Positions 38,354-47,051 of a stretch of DNA of 64,000 bases are shown one piece after another (within the stretch, counting starts at the first letter, position 1; every line of letters begins with the position of its first letter). The notes beneath the pieces are model-generated. The model was not told the origin of the DNA, made no database searches, and was given only the letters and a program-made list of their open reading frames with translations. Source of the stretch: Candidozyma auris (Eukaryota; Ascomycota; Pichiomycetes; Serinales; Metschnikowiaceae); the NCBI RefSeq assembly GCF_003013715.1, contig NC_072813.1, forward strand, positions 1,116,001-1,180,000. Reading direction: 5' to 3'. Position numbers and translations under genes: made by a program.

Positions 38354-39511
38354 CTATTCTAATTGCCTTATGGCAAGTTTTCTTCTCTTATCCATAGTCA
38401 TGTTGATGTTTTCATTTTTATCATCTTTCGATACCAATCCCAAGAAGTTTTTCAACTTGCTTCCGGCGTTTGGCATCAATGCAACATTCTCAGCTCCTTT
38501 GAGACGAGACAAGCTAAAAAGCTTAGAATTGATTCCCCCAACATGCGGGTCGCCCATATCATCCTCATCATGGCCGATGAAGTCTTTGGCGTTTAGGATC
38601 CCATGACGAACAGAAAAGTCAAACACTGCATTACTCACCATCTTCACGACGGAGCCAATATAACCAGGGAAAAATGTGCATAATGCAAACAGATTGGATC
38701 TGTCGCCTTTTGGCTGGTTTTCATCGAATTTGAGGTTTGTTGGAGATGCCACAGGAGATGCCTCGAGGTTCTTGCTCTTGATTGAGATTGGTATCAAATA
38801 TGATTGTCTCTCATTTGCTCCTTCTTTTAAGAACCTCAAGTACACCCATGATACAAAGAAAGAGACGAACGCCTCACAATGCATGATATGCCAATCTGAT
38901 ATGACGAGACTAGCGACTAGCAAGAACAGACACCAGCAGAAGGGAATAAATGTAACTTTGATGCGAATAAGATTTTTATACAAGATGACATAGTGGTTGG
39001 CTATGCGCTGTTTCACGGCCACCAAGCAGCTCATGACAATGGATGTGGTGGAAGTGACCACCGGAGGCACCAGCTCCACATGGAATAAGGCGTTTTTGGC
39101 AGCATACCAAAAGTAGAGCGCCATGTTTGTTGAAAGCGTAGTGATAACAATGAACTTCAAAAACGCCTTGGGACCCCACTTAGCCTCCAAGTACCAACCA
39201 AGGTAGAAAACACTTGCGGTGGCCAAGGTGAGACCAATGAAGCTCTCCTCTATGAATGACGCCGTGAGAAGCACCCACGGTCTGGTAGCCACAGGAGATC
39301 GAGTGGGAATGAATGTGAGAAATGGAACGTATAGATCATGCGGATGAGGCACTTCTTCACTCCCGCCAGCGGCAATGTTGTCATTATCATCTGCCAGCCT
39401 ATGGGCAGCCACTATGAGCAGGAAGTACGTATAGTACTTGAGCAGGAAGTTTAGAAGCGATAGCAGCACTACCGACACTGTGACGATAGACGCCACTTTT
39501 GGCGGGTTCAT
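38354..39511 (-). CDS. Golgi rhomboid-like membrane protein, TMEM115 / YOL107W family
   Basis: The best start is the ATG at 39511 (385 aa). An in-frame ATG at 39583 would add 24 residues but would sit very close to the start of the opposing gene. Hydrophobic spans near residues 10-35, 75-95, 105-130, 140-160, 195-215 and 220-235 match DUF1751/TMEM115. The signature PWVLLTASFIEESFIGLTLATASVFYLGWYLE block is present (about residues 70-101), including the conserved GWYLEAKWG. A hydrophilic cytosolic tail of about 130 residues follows. The human member is a Golgi protein affecting retrograde traffic; the S. cerevisiae homologue YOL107W is little studied. Catalytic rhomboid residues are not evident, so it is probably inactive as a protease. 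Confidence 0.85.
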   Translation of the reverse strand: MNPPKVASIVTVSVVLLSLLNFLLKYYTYFLLIVAAHRLADDNDNIAAGGSEEVPHPHDLYVPFLTFIPTRSPVATRPWVLLTASFIEESFIGLTLATASVFYLGWYLEAKWGPKAFLKFIVITTLSTNMALYFWYAAKNALFHVELVPPVVTSTTSIVMSCLVAVKQRIANHYVILYKNLIRIKVTFIPFCWCLFLLVASLVISDWHIMHCEAFVSFFVSWVYLRFLKEGANERQSYLIPISIKSKNLEASPVASPTNLKFDENQPKGDRSNLFALCTFFPGYIGSVVKMVSNAVFDFSVRHGILNAKDFIGHDEDDMGDPHVGGINSKLFSLSRLKGAENVALMPNAGSKLKNFLGLVSKDDKNENINMTMDKRRKLAIRQLE

Positions 39512-39649
39512 GGTGCAGATTGACGCTGAAAATGATTTTAGGGTAAAGATGGATGAACCACTAGTTAGTAGAACACGCAACATCGCTCAACTATGTGTGT
39601 AGTAGAAAACGCGAAACACAATCGACAGATCTACATCTCAAGAGCACAC

Positions 39650-40111
39650 ATGCCTATGCTAGGGCTACTTCGAAGAGTGCCTGCCATGCAGGCTCGTACA
39701 AGACTATATTCCACAGTGCAGCCTCGGGAAAAGCCGAAATGGAGATATCTTCTTCTGGGGTCGATGCTTAAGTCGGTGGTGCTCACGTTGGTATTTGGGT
39801 CTGCAGTGATAGACGCAGCCAGAGGCCGCAAGGAGCTTGAGGCCCTCAAGGCAGCTTACGAAGCCAAGTTTCAGATTTTAGAGGACGTTACTAGGAAGAT
39901 TAGGGCAAGAGAACCTGTGGATGTGGCTCAGGAGATAAGGATAGCTAATGCTATTACTAGGCATAAGTATAACTCCGTAACAGACGTTGAGATCGATGAG
40001 CAGTTTGAAGAATTTCTAAAAATGGCAGAGGAGAATACTACAGATTCAGAGCCAAGTGCCTCTTCTACTCAACCGCCACAGGAAGCTATTCTGTCATCAA
40101 AATTTCTCTAA
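39650..40111 (+). CDS. Mitochondrial inner-membrane protein, INA22-like
   Basis: Starting at ATG 39650 (153 aa) gives a clean mitochondrial presequence (MPMLGLLRRVPAMQARTRLY, Arg-rich, cleavage probably after Tyr-Ser). One hydrophobic span follows (about residues 33-52, YLLLGSMLKSVVLTLVFGS), then a coiled-coil with RRKELEALKAAYEAKFQIL-type heptads and an acidic Ser-rich end. This topology and the coiled coil fit Ina22, an assembly factor for the peripheral stalk of mitochondrial ATP synthase, but the match is from memory and moderate. An upstream in-frame ATG (39593) would hide the presequence. It shares a 138-bp bidirectional promoter with the TMEM115-type gene. Confidence 0.55.
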   Translation: MPMLGLLRRVPAMQARTRLYSTVQPREKPKWRYLLLGSMLKSVVLTLVFGSAVIDAARGRKELEALKAAYEAKFQILEDVTRKIRAREPVDVAQEIRIANAITRHKYNSVTDVEIDEQFEEFLKMAEENTTDSEPSASSTQPPQEAILSSKFL

Positions 40112-40171
40112 CTTGTGTATATATACCCAATTCATTAAAACATTCAAGAAACGAACCCCACACCGCACTAC

Positions 40172-42883
40172 CTAGACAACTGCCAACTTTCTTATGCTTC
40201 TTCTGTGCGTGTCGCCAGCCTCGACAACTTTGCCCTCCTGCTGTAATCTCCTGATGCACTCGTTCACGTCATGGTTTTCGATTCTTACACTCAGCTTTTC
40301 ATTTAGCTTGGCCACGAGCTCGGTGAATCGAAGTTGCTGATTGGGACAGTCATCAAGCATAGCAAGCAATTCGTGAGCCAAGTCCTCCTGCATTCTTCTC
40401 TGAGCCGACGTTGTACCGGTTTGAACCATGTCCATATCAATTCTACCTGTGATGGGATCAGTGGCATAGTCCTTGATAGCAGACTTGATCAAACGAACAG
40501 CTTCCTTGACGTCAATGAGATCAACTGTGGGACTCAATCTCATCTTTGCATGGGCCTCAGCCAAACGTACCATGGACTCCAATTGTCTTGTGGTGGCAGT
40601 GATTCTCTTCTCAGAGGATCTGGCATCATCTCCAAGCTTCCTCATGTCAACATACGCTCTGACCAACTCCGCTTTACTTTCGGCAGTTATTTGAGGATTA
40701 ACGTTCTCCTTCGCATATTGAATGTAGATACTCAAGGTCTCAACTGGAAGCACCGTCTTTGCAGACACTGTGTCAGGGACATCCTCCAAGTACATATCTG
40801 TGATGTGGCGAGCCAATTGTCTATCAATAGATTCATCTACCTTGTCCAAAATCAAGTACACAAGGTCAAAACGGGACAACAACGGAGGTGGCAAATCAAT
40901 GTTGCTGGTGACAGGCAAGTTGGGGTCGTAACGAGAGTTAATTGGATTTGCGGATGCTAAAATAGACGTTCTGGCATTCAATGTGGTGATGATTCCAGCC
41001 TTTGCGATCGAAATGGTCTGTTGCTCCATCACTTCGTGCAAGACAGATCTCGTGGCATCACTCATCTTATCGAACTCATCGATACAACAGACACCACCAT
41101 CAGAAAGGACAAGAGCACCGGACTCCAAAACAAGTTGTTTGGTGTCAATATCTCTGGTGATGTAGGCCGTCAAACCGACTGCGGAAGAACCCTTGCCGGA
41201 CGTGTAGATTCCCCTTGGAGCGATCTTATGGACGTATTGCAAGAGTTGAGATTTCGAAGTGGAAGGATCACCGCAGAGCAAGATATTGATATCACCTCTG
41301 TATCTTCCACCTTTACGAAATGTCTTGTTGGCACCACCAAAAAGTTGAAGCAAAATACCTTTCTTGACATCGTCCATCTCATAAATAGAGGGAGCCAATG
41401 AACGAGCCAACACCTCATACAAGTCGTCTCTTTGAGAGATTTCTTTAACATGAGCGATGTCCTCGGCACTCAATCTCCTCACTTCCTCAACTTCATTGGT
41501 ATCGGTTGCTCTCTGCAGCATCGTCGATGGATCAACACCCAATCTTTTGTTGTCGATCTTCTTGATGTGGACAACATCCAAATATGTCTTGTAAAGGTTC
41601 TTGACAGCTCTTTGACGAGCATTGACACGAACGGGCAACGAACGGAAGATACCACAGACCTCAATACGGTCACCAGCACGACAGGAGTCCACGAGCTCAT
41701 CGTAGACACACAAATTGATCGAGTGAGGCGTTTGACCGTCTGGGACCAAGTCCGGAGTTTCCTGCAACTTGATTACTTGTTTATCAGCAAAAGAAGAGCG
41801 GTTGTGGATCAAAGCCATGGAGTTCAGTTGACCACAGACCAGCCTTGGGCATTTCGTTGGTTCAGAAATGACACCACGGTCAATTTCTACCGCCATAGTG
41901 TGGTCACAAGCACTACACTTGAAGAAAGCCACCTTCATGTCGGGAATAATGGCACTGGCCCGCAACACCAATCCCTTGACGCTGACTAGCTTATCGATAT
42001 CGTTGGGGTTCAAGTCACGCATACCACGGCGCACAGCATTGATGTTGTAAGGACGGATGGTGTAGATGTTTGTCTCGATGTCGTCGATGGAAGCGGGCTC
42101 ATTGGTGGTCAGGTCCAGGAACAACGAAACAAGGCAGTCTTTCACAGTTTGATCCATAATGGGAATCACTTCTTGAGGGTAGTTGATAAGCTGGTGGTAG
42201 AGTCTCCGTGTTTGCTTGTAGGCAAGCAAGTTGGCGGCGTCCAAGTTCAAGTTGGTGGTACCCAAGTCTCTCATATTGTTGAGCTGTTGGACGTAGTAAA
42301 GCTCCGAGTCTTCAGGCTCAACGTCCTCGCCGTCCATGTGTTTTCTCCCCTTCATCTTAAACAGCATTAAGAAATCTCTGAACGCATTGGAGCACTCCTG
42401 GATCGACACGTTGGTACCCCAGATCACCCTCACTGGCTCTGCAGACTCTCCCTCAGACCCTAATTGGGACGAACCAAACTGGCTACCTCCGTCGCTTCTC
42501 AACTGGTTGCCCCTTTCACTCGAGAGCTGTCCATTGTCGAACATTCTACGTCTCATGGGCGAAGCGGACGCGTCTCCAGACAAGTCCGACCTCGCAGGTC
42601 TTCTGTGAATTCTCTCCACGTCCGAAGTGTAGTTGTCTGAACGAGCTCTTGTGGTCGAGGCATCTGAACCATGATGACGGCTCAGCGACAAATCGTATGA
42701 AAATGGCGACGAAACCTGTCTGGGCTTATCTGACGAGGTGTCAGCGAAAAGAAGCGGTGAAGATGCCTCTGGGATCTGTGTTTGCGATTGTGACTGAGAA
42801 TTGGAATTTGAATGAGATCCTGAATTGTGCTCAGGGGTGTGCACTGAGTCGCCGTTTGAAGGTCTCACAGGAGAGGACGACAT
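40172..42883 (-). CDS. MCM4: DNA replication licensing helicase subunit Mcm4
   Basis: A 903-residue MCM2-7 subunit. The N-terminal 150 residues are Ser/Gln-rich and disordered with S/T-P sites, as expected for kinase-regulated Mcm4. An OB domain with a zinc-binding motif follows (CSAC and CPRLVC, about residues 324-350). The AAA+ core has Walker A GDPSTSKSQ (about 536), Walker B CIDEFDKM (about 600) and the arginine-finger SRFD. The C-terminal winged helix ends THRRSIRKLAVV. It forms the hexameric replicative helicase core (CMG). The promoter carries a cluster of ACGCG cores 101-113 bp upstream and a TGGCTGCGAAAA element at 146 bp. CTG at codon 864 lies where a Ser would fit the family. Confidence 0.96.
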   Translation of the reverse strand: MSSSPVRPSNGDSVHTPEHNSGSHSNSNSQSQSQTQIPEASSPLLFADTSSDKPRQVSSPFSYDLSLSRHHGSDASTTRARSDNYTSDVERIHRRPARSDLSGDASASPMRRRMFDNGQLSSERGNQLRSDGGSQFGSSQLGSEGESAEPVRVIWGTNVSIQECSNAFRDFLMLFKMKGRKHMDGEDVEPEDSELYYVQQLNNMRDLGTTNLNLDAANLLAYKQTRRLYHQLINYPQEVIPIMDQTVKDCLVSLFLDLTTNEPASIDDIETNIYTIRPYNINAVRRGMRDLNPNDIDKLVSVKGLVLRASAIIPDMKVAFFKCSACDHTMAVEIDRGVISEPTKCPRLVCGQLNSMALIHNRSSFADKQVIKLQETPDLVPDGQTPHSINLCVYDELVDSCRAGDRIEVCGIFRSLPVRVNARQRAVKNLYKTYLDVVHIKKIDNKRLGVDPSTMLQRATDTNEVEEVRRLSAEDIAHVKEISQRDDLYEVLARSLAPSIYEMDDVKKGILLQLFGGANKTFRKGGRYRGDINILLCGDPSTSKSQLLQYVHKIAPRGIYTSGKGSSAVGLTAYITRDIDTKQLVLESGALVLSDGGVCCIDEFDKMSDATRSVLHEVMEQQTISIAKAGIITTLNARTSILASANPINSRYDPNLPVTSNIDLPPPLLSRFDLVYLILDKVDESIDRQLARHITDMYLEDVPDTVSAKTVLPVETLSIYIQYAKENVNPQITAESKAELVRAYVDMRKLGDDARSSEKRITATTRQLESMVRLAEAHAKMRLSPTVDLIDVKEAVRLIKSAIKDYATDPITGRIDMDMVQTGTTSAQRRMQEDLAHELLAMLDDCPNQQLRFTELVAKLNEKLSVRIENHDVNECIRRLQQEGKVVEAGDTHRRSIRKLAVV

Positions 42884-42983
42884 GGCAATTTAAAAGCAAA
42901 TGGTGGTAGTTTTTTGGAGTTGATGAAGTTGGTAGTGGAAAAAGCGTGTAGTGGTGCGAAATGCCTTTTTTCTTTTTTTTGGA

Positions 42984-42996
42984 ACGCGACGCGCGT
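42984..42996. promoter_or_regulatory. MBF-type (MCB) site cluster of MCM4
   Basis: ACGCGACGCGCGT contains ACGCG at 42984-42988, ACGCG at 42989-42993 and CGCGT at 42992-42996, about 100 bp upstream of the MCM4 ATG. ACGCG is the core of the G1/S MluI cell-cycle box, and MCM genes are classic targets. Binding is inferred. Confidence 0.6.
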
Positions 42997-43028
42997 AATT
43001 AATCCTAATCCGGCAGTGTCCCCTCTAA

Positions 43029-43040
43029 TGGCTGCGAAAA
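43029..43040 (+). promoter_or_regulatory. TGGCTGCGAAAA element, copy 7
   Basis: Exact copy 146 bp upstream of the MCM4 ATG, opposite orientation to the gene and 32 bp beyond the MCB cluster. Confidence 0.65.
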
Positions 43041-43922
43041 GAGAGAGGTCTTCGTTGACTATCAGATGAGGATAGCAACACATATACGGTAAGATCTGCT
43101 GAAAATGGTCACGAAAAGATTCCAAGCTTCTCTTAGTACTGCAATGGTTTGTGGCGGTTGCTGTCACTTACATTACTAAGAGCGTTGGGCCCTACGAGAC
43201 GAGTAAACATAGCAAGAACTATGAACTTATATGCTGTGCCTGATTGCAAAATTTGTCATGTACTTGATTGCGTAGAGCAGAGCTTATTATGATTGTTGAA
43301 ATCATGTCGTAATGTGAGGGACCTTCAAAATTGGTTTGTTAATGATGGTCTTCTACTAAGCACTGGATGGTGGAAAGCAACAACGTTTGATACCAAGTCA
43401 CCTCAATAGCGATGTATCTTTTCTCGTGAATAGTCAAGAATAACTTCTTCTTTCTCTTTGGAGGTTCCAGCACCCTTTTGATTGAGTGATTTGTTAACGC
43501 TACTGCAATTTTTCAGATACATCTAACTTGAGGTAGATCTCTCATGGAACTGAAACTTGGACTTATATTTCTGCCTCAACTTGCTAGAATTACTTCCGAC
43601 GGCGGTTGAATCTGCCTACCCAGTCAGGACGCTTCGCATCTCCCCAACTTTGATACACCAAGCATTATAGCAACCAAAAAATTCACTTTAGGTACTCGGG
43701 ACTTTACCATAACTTATGTATCCTCCAGATACGGCCCATGTACTTTCTTACCTATCAGGTACATGCCACACTACTTACAAATCACTAGCAACCCGAACAC
43801 TAAGATCTCAGGGGACTTCACAACCTTTTATGATACAATCATCGAGCCCAAATCAAAGAGAATGTCGAAGATCTCACTGCAAGGTAGACTTTCCCTCCCA
43901 CCACATTTTCACACATTGTCAT

Positions 43923-43934
43923 TTTTCGCAGCCA
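43923..43934 (-). promoter_or_regulatory. TGGCTGCGAAAA element, copy 8
   Basis: Exact copy 361 bp upstream of the malate dehydrogenase ATG, opposite orientation to the gene. Confidence 0.65.
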
Positions 43935-44113
43935 TGCCAACTCGAGCAACTCATAGGTGTCATTAACCAATAAGTTAACAAATTGGACAGTCACAGTTCA
44001 CCAACAAATCCTAAACACAGGTTGTGATCCTTCCCACTTCTGTCGAATGTGAAGACAGACACTTTTCCAGAAATATCCCGGTAATACTATGGCTCCTTGT
44101 TTCCTCGCTCTTC

Positions 44114-44203
44114 CCTCGGTTCGGCTGGTGAGGGGAGGGACCCGGGGCTATACCATGTGACGTGCGAAGCCGGGCCCCCATACGCTTTATATAGCGGCCG
44201 AGG
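44114..44203. promoter_or_regulatory. Inverted pair of CCTCGG hexamers before malate dehydrogenase
   Basis: CCTCGG at 44114-44119 and CCGAGG at 44198-44203, 181 and 92 bp before the ATG. CCTCGG is the core bound by the fatty-acid regulators FarA/FarB in Aspergillus and Ctf1 in Candida albicans. A TATA box (TTTATATAG, 44186-44194) lies between them. The function is inferred. Confidence 0.45.
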
Positions 44204-44294
44204 TTACCCCAGATGTCAAGACGTTTAATAGACACCTGTTGATTAATTGAATCACAAATTTTCCAAATATCATAATTTCTAAACTCACACTACA

Positions 44295-45326
44295 ATGGTC
44301 AAGGTAACTGTCTGCGGAGCCGCTGGTGGCATTGGTCAACCCCTTTCGCTTTTGCTCAAATTGAACGCTAGAGTGTCCCATTTGTCCCTATACGATATCG
44401 TCAACGCCAGAGGCGTGGCCGCCGACTTGAGCCATATCAACACTCCTGCTACCGTTTCAGGACACCAGCCTGCAAACAAGGAGGATAAGACGGCGTTGGT
44501 TGAGGCCTTGCAAGGTTCGGACGTGGTGATCATTCCTGCCGGTGTACCTAGAAAGCCAGGAATGACCAGAGCTGACTTGTTTAACATCAATGCTTCTATT
44601 GTGCGTGATTTGGTGGCCAATATTGGCAGAACTTGTCCCAACGCTGCGATTTTGATTATTTCCAACCCTGTCAACGCTACTGTCCCTATCGCTGCAGAGG
44701 TGTTGAAGAAATTGGGCGTCTTCAACCCTAGGAAGCTATTTGGTGTGACCACTCTTGATTCCGTGAGAGCAGAGACTTTCTTGGGTGGCCTCATTGGCGA
44801 AAAACCAGAGACTTTGAGGGGTAAGATTTCTGTCATCGGTGGCCACTCTGGTGACACTATTGTGCCCTTGACTCACATAGACCCTAAGATTGCTGCAAAG
44901 GTCGACAAGCTTTCTCCTCTGCAATACAAGGAATTCGTTCACCGTGTTCAGTTTGGTGGTGATGAGGTTGTCAAGGCCAAGAACGGTGCTGGCTCTGCTA
45001 CATTGTCAATGGCGTACGCTGGTTACAGATTTGCTGAGAACATATTGGACTCTATTTCTGGGCCCGGATTTTCATCCAAGGTGCCAGACTCCGCTTACGT
45101 ATACTTGCCAGGTTTGCGTGATGGCGCTGACTTGCAAGCCAAATTAAATGATGTCAGTTTCTTCTCCGTTCCAGTCCACTTGTTGAACGGTGAAATCCTG
45201 GCATTCGAGGACCCATTGAAGCTCAAGGTCACCTCTGAGGAACAAGAGTTTGTTAAGGTGGCTTTGAAGGGATTGAGTCTGTCTATAGCTCAGGGCACCA
45301 ACTTTGTGGCTGGCTCCAAGATTTAG
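44295..45326 (+). CDS. MDH3: NAD-malate dehydrogenase with peroxisomal-type C-terminus (SKI)
   Basis: The 343-residue enzyme interconverts malate and oxaloacetate. The NAD-binding GAAGGIG loop is at residues 8-14. Substrate arginines sit in [11 protein letters not shown], and the active-site His184 lies in [11 protein letters not shown]. There is no mitochondrial presequence; the first catalytic strand starts at residue 2. The last three residues are Ser-Lys-Ile, one conservative change from the PTS1 signal SKL, so I infer the peroxisomal isoform that re-oxidises NADH from beta-oxidation. A cytosolic location is the alternative. The promoter has a TATA box, an STRE-like sequence and a CCTCGG pair. 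Its 3' end faces the MFS gene with a 51-bp gap. Confidence 0.82.
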   Translation: MVKVTVCGAAGGIGQPLSLLLKLNARVSHLSLYDIVNARGVAADLSHINTPATVSGHQPANKEDKTALVEALQGSDVVIIPAGVPRKPGMTRADLFNINASIVRDLVANIGRTCPNAAILIISNPVNATVPIAAEVLKKLGVFNPRKLFGVTTLDSVRAETFLGGLIGEKPETLRGKISVIGGHSGDTIVPLTHIDPKIAAKVDKLSPLQYKEFVHRVQFGGDEVVKAKNGAGSATLSMAYAGYRFAENILDSISGPGFSSKVPDSAYVYLPGLRDGADLQAKLNDVSFFSVPVHLLNGEILAFEDPLKLKVTSEEQEFVKVALKGLSLSIAQGTNFVAGSKI

Positions 45327-45377
45327 TGCTAATATCTTATTACATTTAGTTCATGATTCTGATTCTCTTAAACATAC

Positions 45378-47051
45378 TTAGTGGGCCATTCCCATTTCTC
45401 TCTGCTTCTCCACCAATTTCCAGTAAAAAGTGCCAGTCTTTGTTCTCCAATACTTACCTGTAAGCATCATCACAAAGAATGTACCAATACAGAACAAGCA
45501 GATAAATGCAGCGGCAATAAAGGTATTCTGCAACCCCGTATTCTTTACCCACGGCGTGATACCATAGCTTACAGCAAAACTCATAAGGTTTCTGATGACA
45601 ACAACAGCAGCAATGACCTCACCCGACATCTCATGGTAGCAGTCAATGGCATATGTCACCGCATTTACACAACCAAGAACACACAAACCAGCTGTGAGTC
45701 CAAAGCCGAAAACGACGCCAAACCAGTGGATTCCATGATAGGCACCGACACCCCAAAGTATGAGGGCAGAAGGGCCCAAGATCATGTATAAAAGCAATGC
45801 CCAAAGTCGGTCTTCAGCCTCAGTTCTTCCCCCTCTCTTTCTGGCAATACTTACCTTCAACCAGTCGACAGTCCAGCCAGCGTAAAAGTAGAGAATGCAG
45901 GTGAAAATACAGGGAAACAAGTAGGCAAGACCACACATAGCACTTGAGAAGTTGTATGGTGGTGCTGCAAGCACCATGGCTTCAGTGGCATTCATGACAG
46001 TGTACCAGATAAGAGTAGCACCGTACAAGAAGCCTGACCAAAGAACGATGGGTAAACGGTACATGCAAGCAATGTTTTTAATATATTGCCACATCATGAA
46101 CTTCTTTTTGAAACCTGAAGTGACAGAAAGCTTTTGCACAAATGACTTTGGAGGACCGTAGCTAGGTGGCTCATCCACAGATATCAATTCGGCTTGATTT
46201 CCGATATTTGAGAGGACATTAGCCATCTCTTTGTCTGAGCTCAGGGAGTGTGTTCTGACTGTGACCACAGTGTGAGCCTTCTCCCACTGACCGCCTGAAG
46301 TAACCACCGCCAAAGGCTCGCCGTTGCTATCTTTGGTGACCCTAAGTTTCCTGTCATAAGCTGTCTCTTCCATGAAAAAGAAAAGAAATACGAAGCTTAT
46401 CGAGGCAAAAATTATCGACCAGAAAATCACCCAACGCCAGCCTCCCACAGATAGCTCGGCAGAATTTTGATTGATAAATCCTGCCACCAACGGAGCTATA
46501 TAGTTAGAGGCATACAATGAAACAGCATAGACGCCCATGTAGGTACCTCTTTCGTGCTCAAAATACAACTCTGAAATCGAGAGCTCAGGTAATGCCTCGA
46601 TAGGTGAAGTGCAAAGGCCAGCAAGAATCTTCGATGCAATCCATTGGCCATTGGAGGAGCACCAGGGCTGCCACAAATTGAAGAAAGCTCCGGAAAGAAC
46701 AGAAAACAAGTACACGGGTCTCTTGCCGATTTGCAACGCCAACGGCTGAAAGAAGATATTTCCAAGACCCATGAACAAAAAAGCATAGCCTGTACCCGCA
46801 TTGAGGTCCCCCACACTGATGCCAGTGGCTTTCGAGATCTCAGGCAAAATCGAATAAATACACGTTCCCGGCACACCAAGAGCAAAAACATAGATCACAA
46901 TACAGAGCATATGTAGATTTTTTCTTCCCCGAGACCAGTTCAACGGATCATTTGGGTCATCTGAGGGAGTAGGAATAAGGATGACATCGTTCTTGCTTTT
47001 GGTCTGATCAACCAAGAAACCTGTACCAGGCACCACACTATAGTCTATCAT
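45378..47051 (-). CDS. Major facilitator transporter, HOL1-like (DHA1 family)
   Basis: A 557-residue membrane protein with about 12 spans in two groups of six and a cytosolic loop of about 100 residues (230-320). A cytosolic N-terminus leads into DDPNDPLNWSRGRKNLHML, the NDPxNW lead-in of fungal drug:H+ antiporter-1 proteins of the Hol1 type. MFS motifs appear as GKRPVYLFSVLSG after span 2 and ISELYFEHERGTYMGVYA near span 4. The second half opens with YRLPIVLWSGFLYGATLIW. Hol1 in S. cerevisiae takes up polyamines and cations; substrate specificity in this expanded Candida family cannot be read from sequence. No paralogue name is given. Confidence 0.88.
   Translation of the reverse strand: MIDYSVVPGTGFLVDQTKSKNDVILIPTPSDDPNDPLNWSRGRKNLHMLCIVIYVFALGVPGTCIYSILPEISKATGISVGDLNAGTGYAFLFMGLGNIFFQPLALQIGKRPVYLFSVLSGAFFNLWQPWCSSNGQWIASKILAGLCTSPIEALPELSISELYFEHERGTYMGVYAVSLYASNYIAPLVAGFINQNSAELSVGGWRWVIFWSIIFASISFVFLFFFMEETAYDRKLRVTKDSNGEPLAVVTSGGQWEKAHTVVTVRTHSLSSDKEMANVLSNIGNQAELISVDEPPSYGPPKSFVQKLSVTSGFKKKFMMWQYIKNIACMYRLPIVLWSGFLYGATLIWYTVMNATEAMVLAAPPYNFSSAMCGLAYLFPCIFTCILYFYAGWTVDWLKVSIARKRGGRTEAEDRLWALLLYMILGPSALILWGVGAYHGIHWFGVVFGFGLTAGLCVLGCVNAVTYAIDCYHEMSGEVIAAVVVIRNLMSFAVSYGITPWVKNTGLQNTFIAAAFICLFCIGTFFVMMLTGKYWRTKTGTFYWKLVEKQREMGMAH

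Larger units (their letters stand above)
42884..44294. other. Divergent promoter region of MCM4 and the malate dehydrogenase gene
   Basis: 1.4 kb with recognisable control sites at both ends. MBF-type ACGCG cores and a recurrent element lie near MCM4. Near the dehydrogenase are a recurrent element, an inverted CCTCGG pair, a GC-rich STRE-like GAGGGGAGGG near 44130 and a TATA box. Short open frames (85 codons or fewer) are not convincing. Confidence 0.6.

Noticed and set aside
39564..39570. TACTAAC on the minus strand near the TMEM115-type gene start
   Set aside because: No matching 5' splice site found upstream before the opposing gene; the downstream ATG explains the gene without splicing.
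41432..41989. 185-codon frame antisense to MCM4
   Set aside because: Lies entirely within a certain conserved gene and has no recognisable features.
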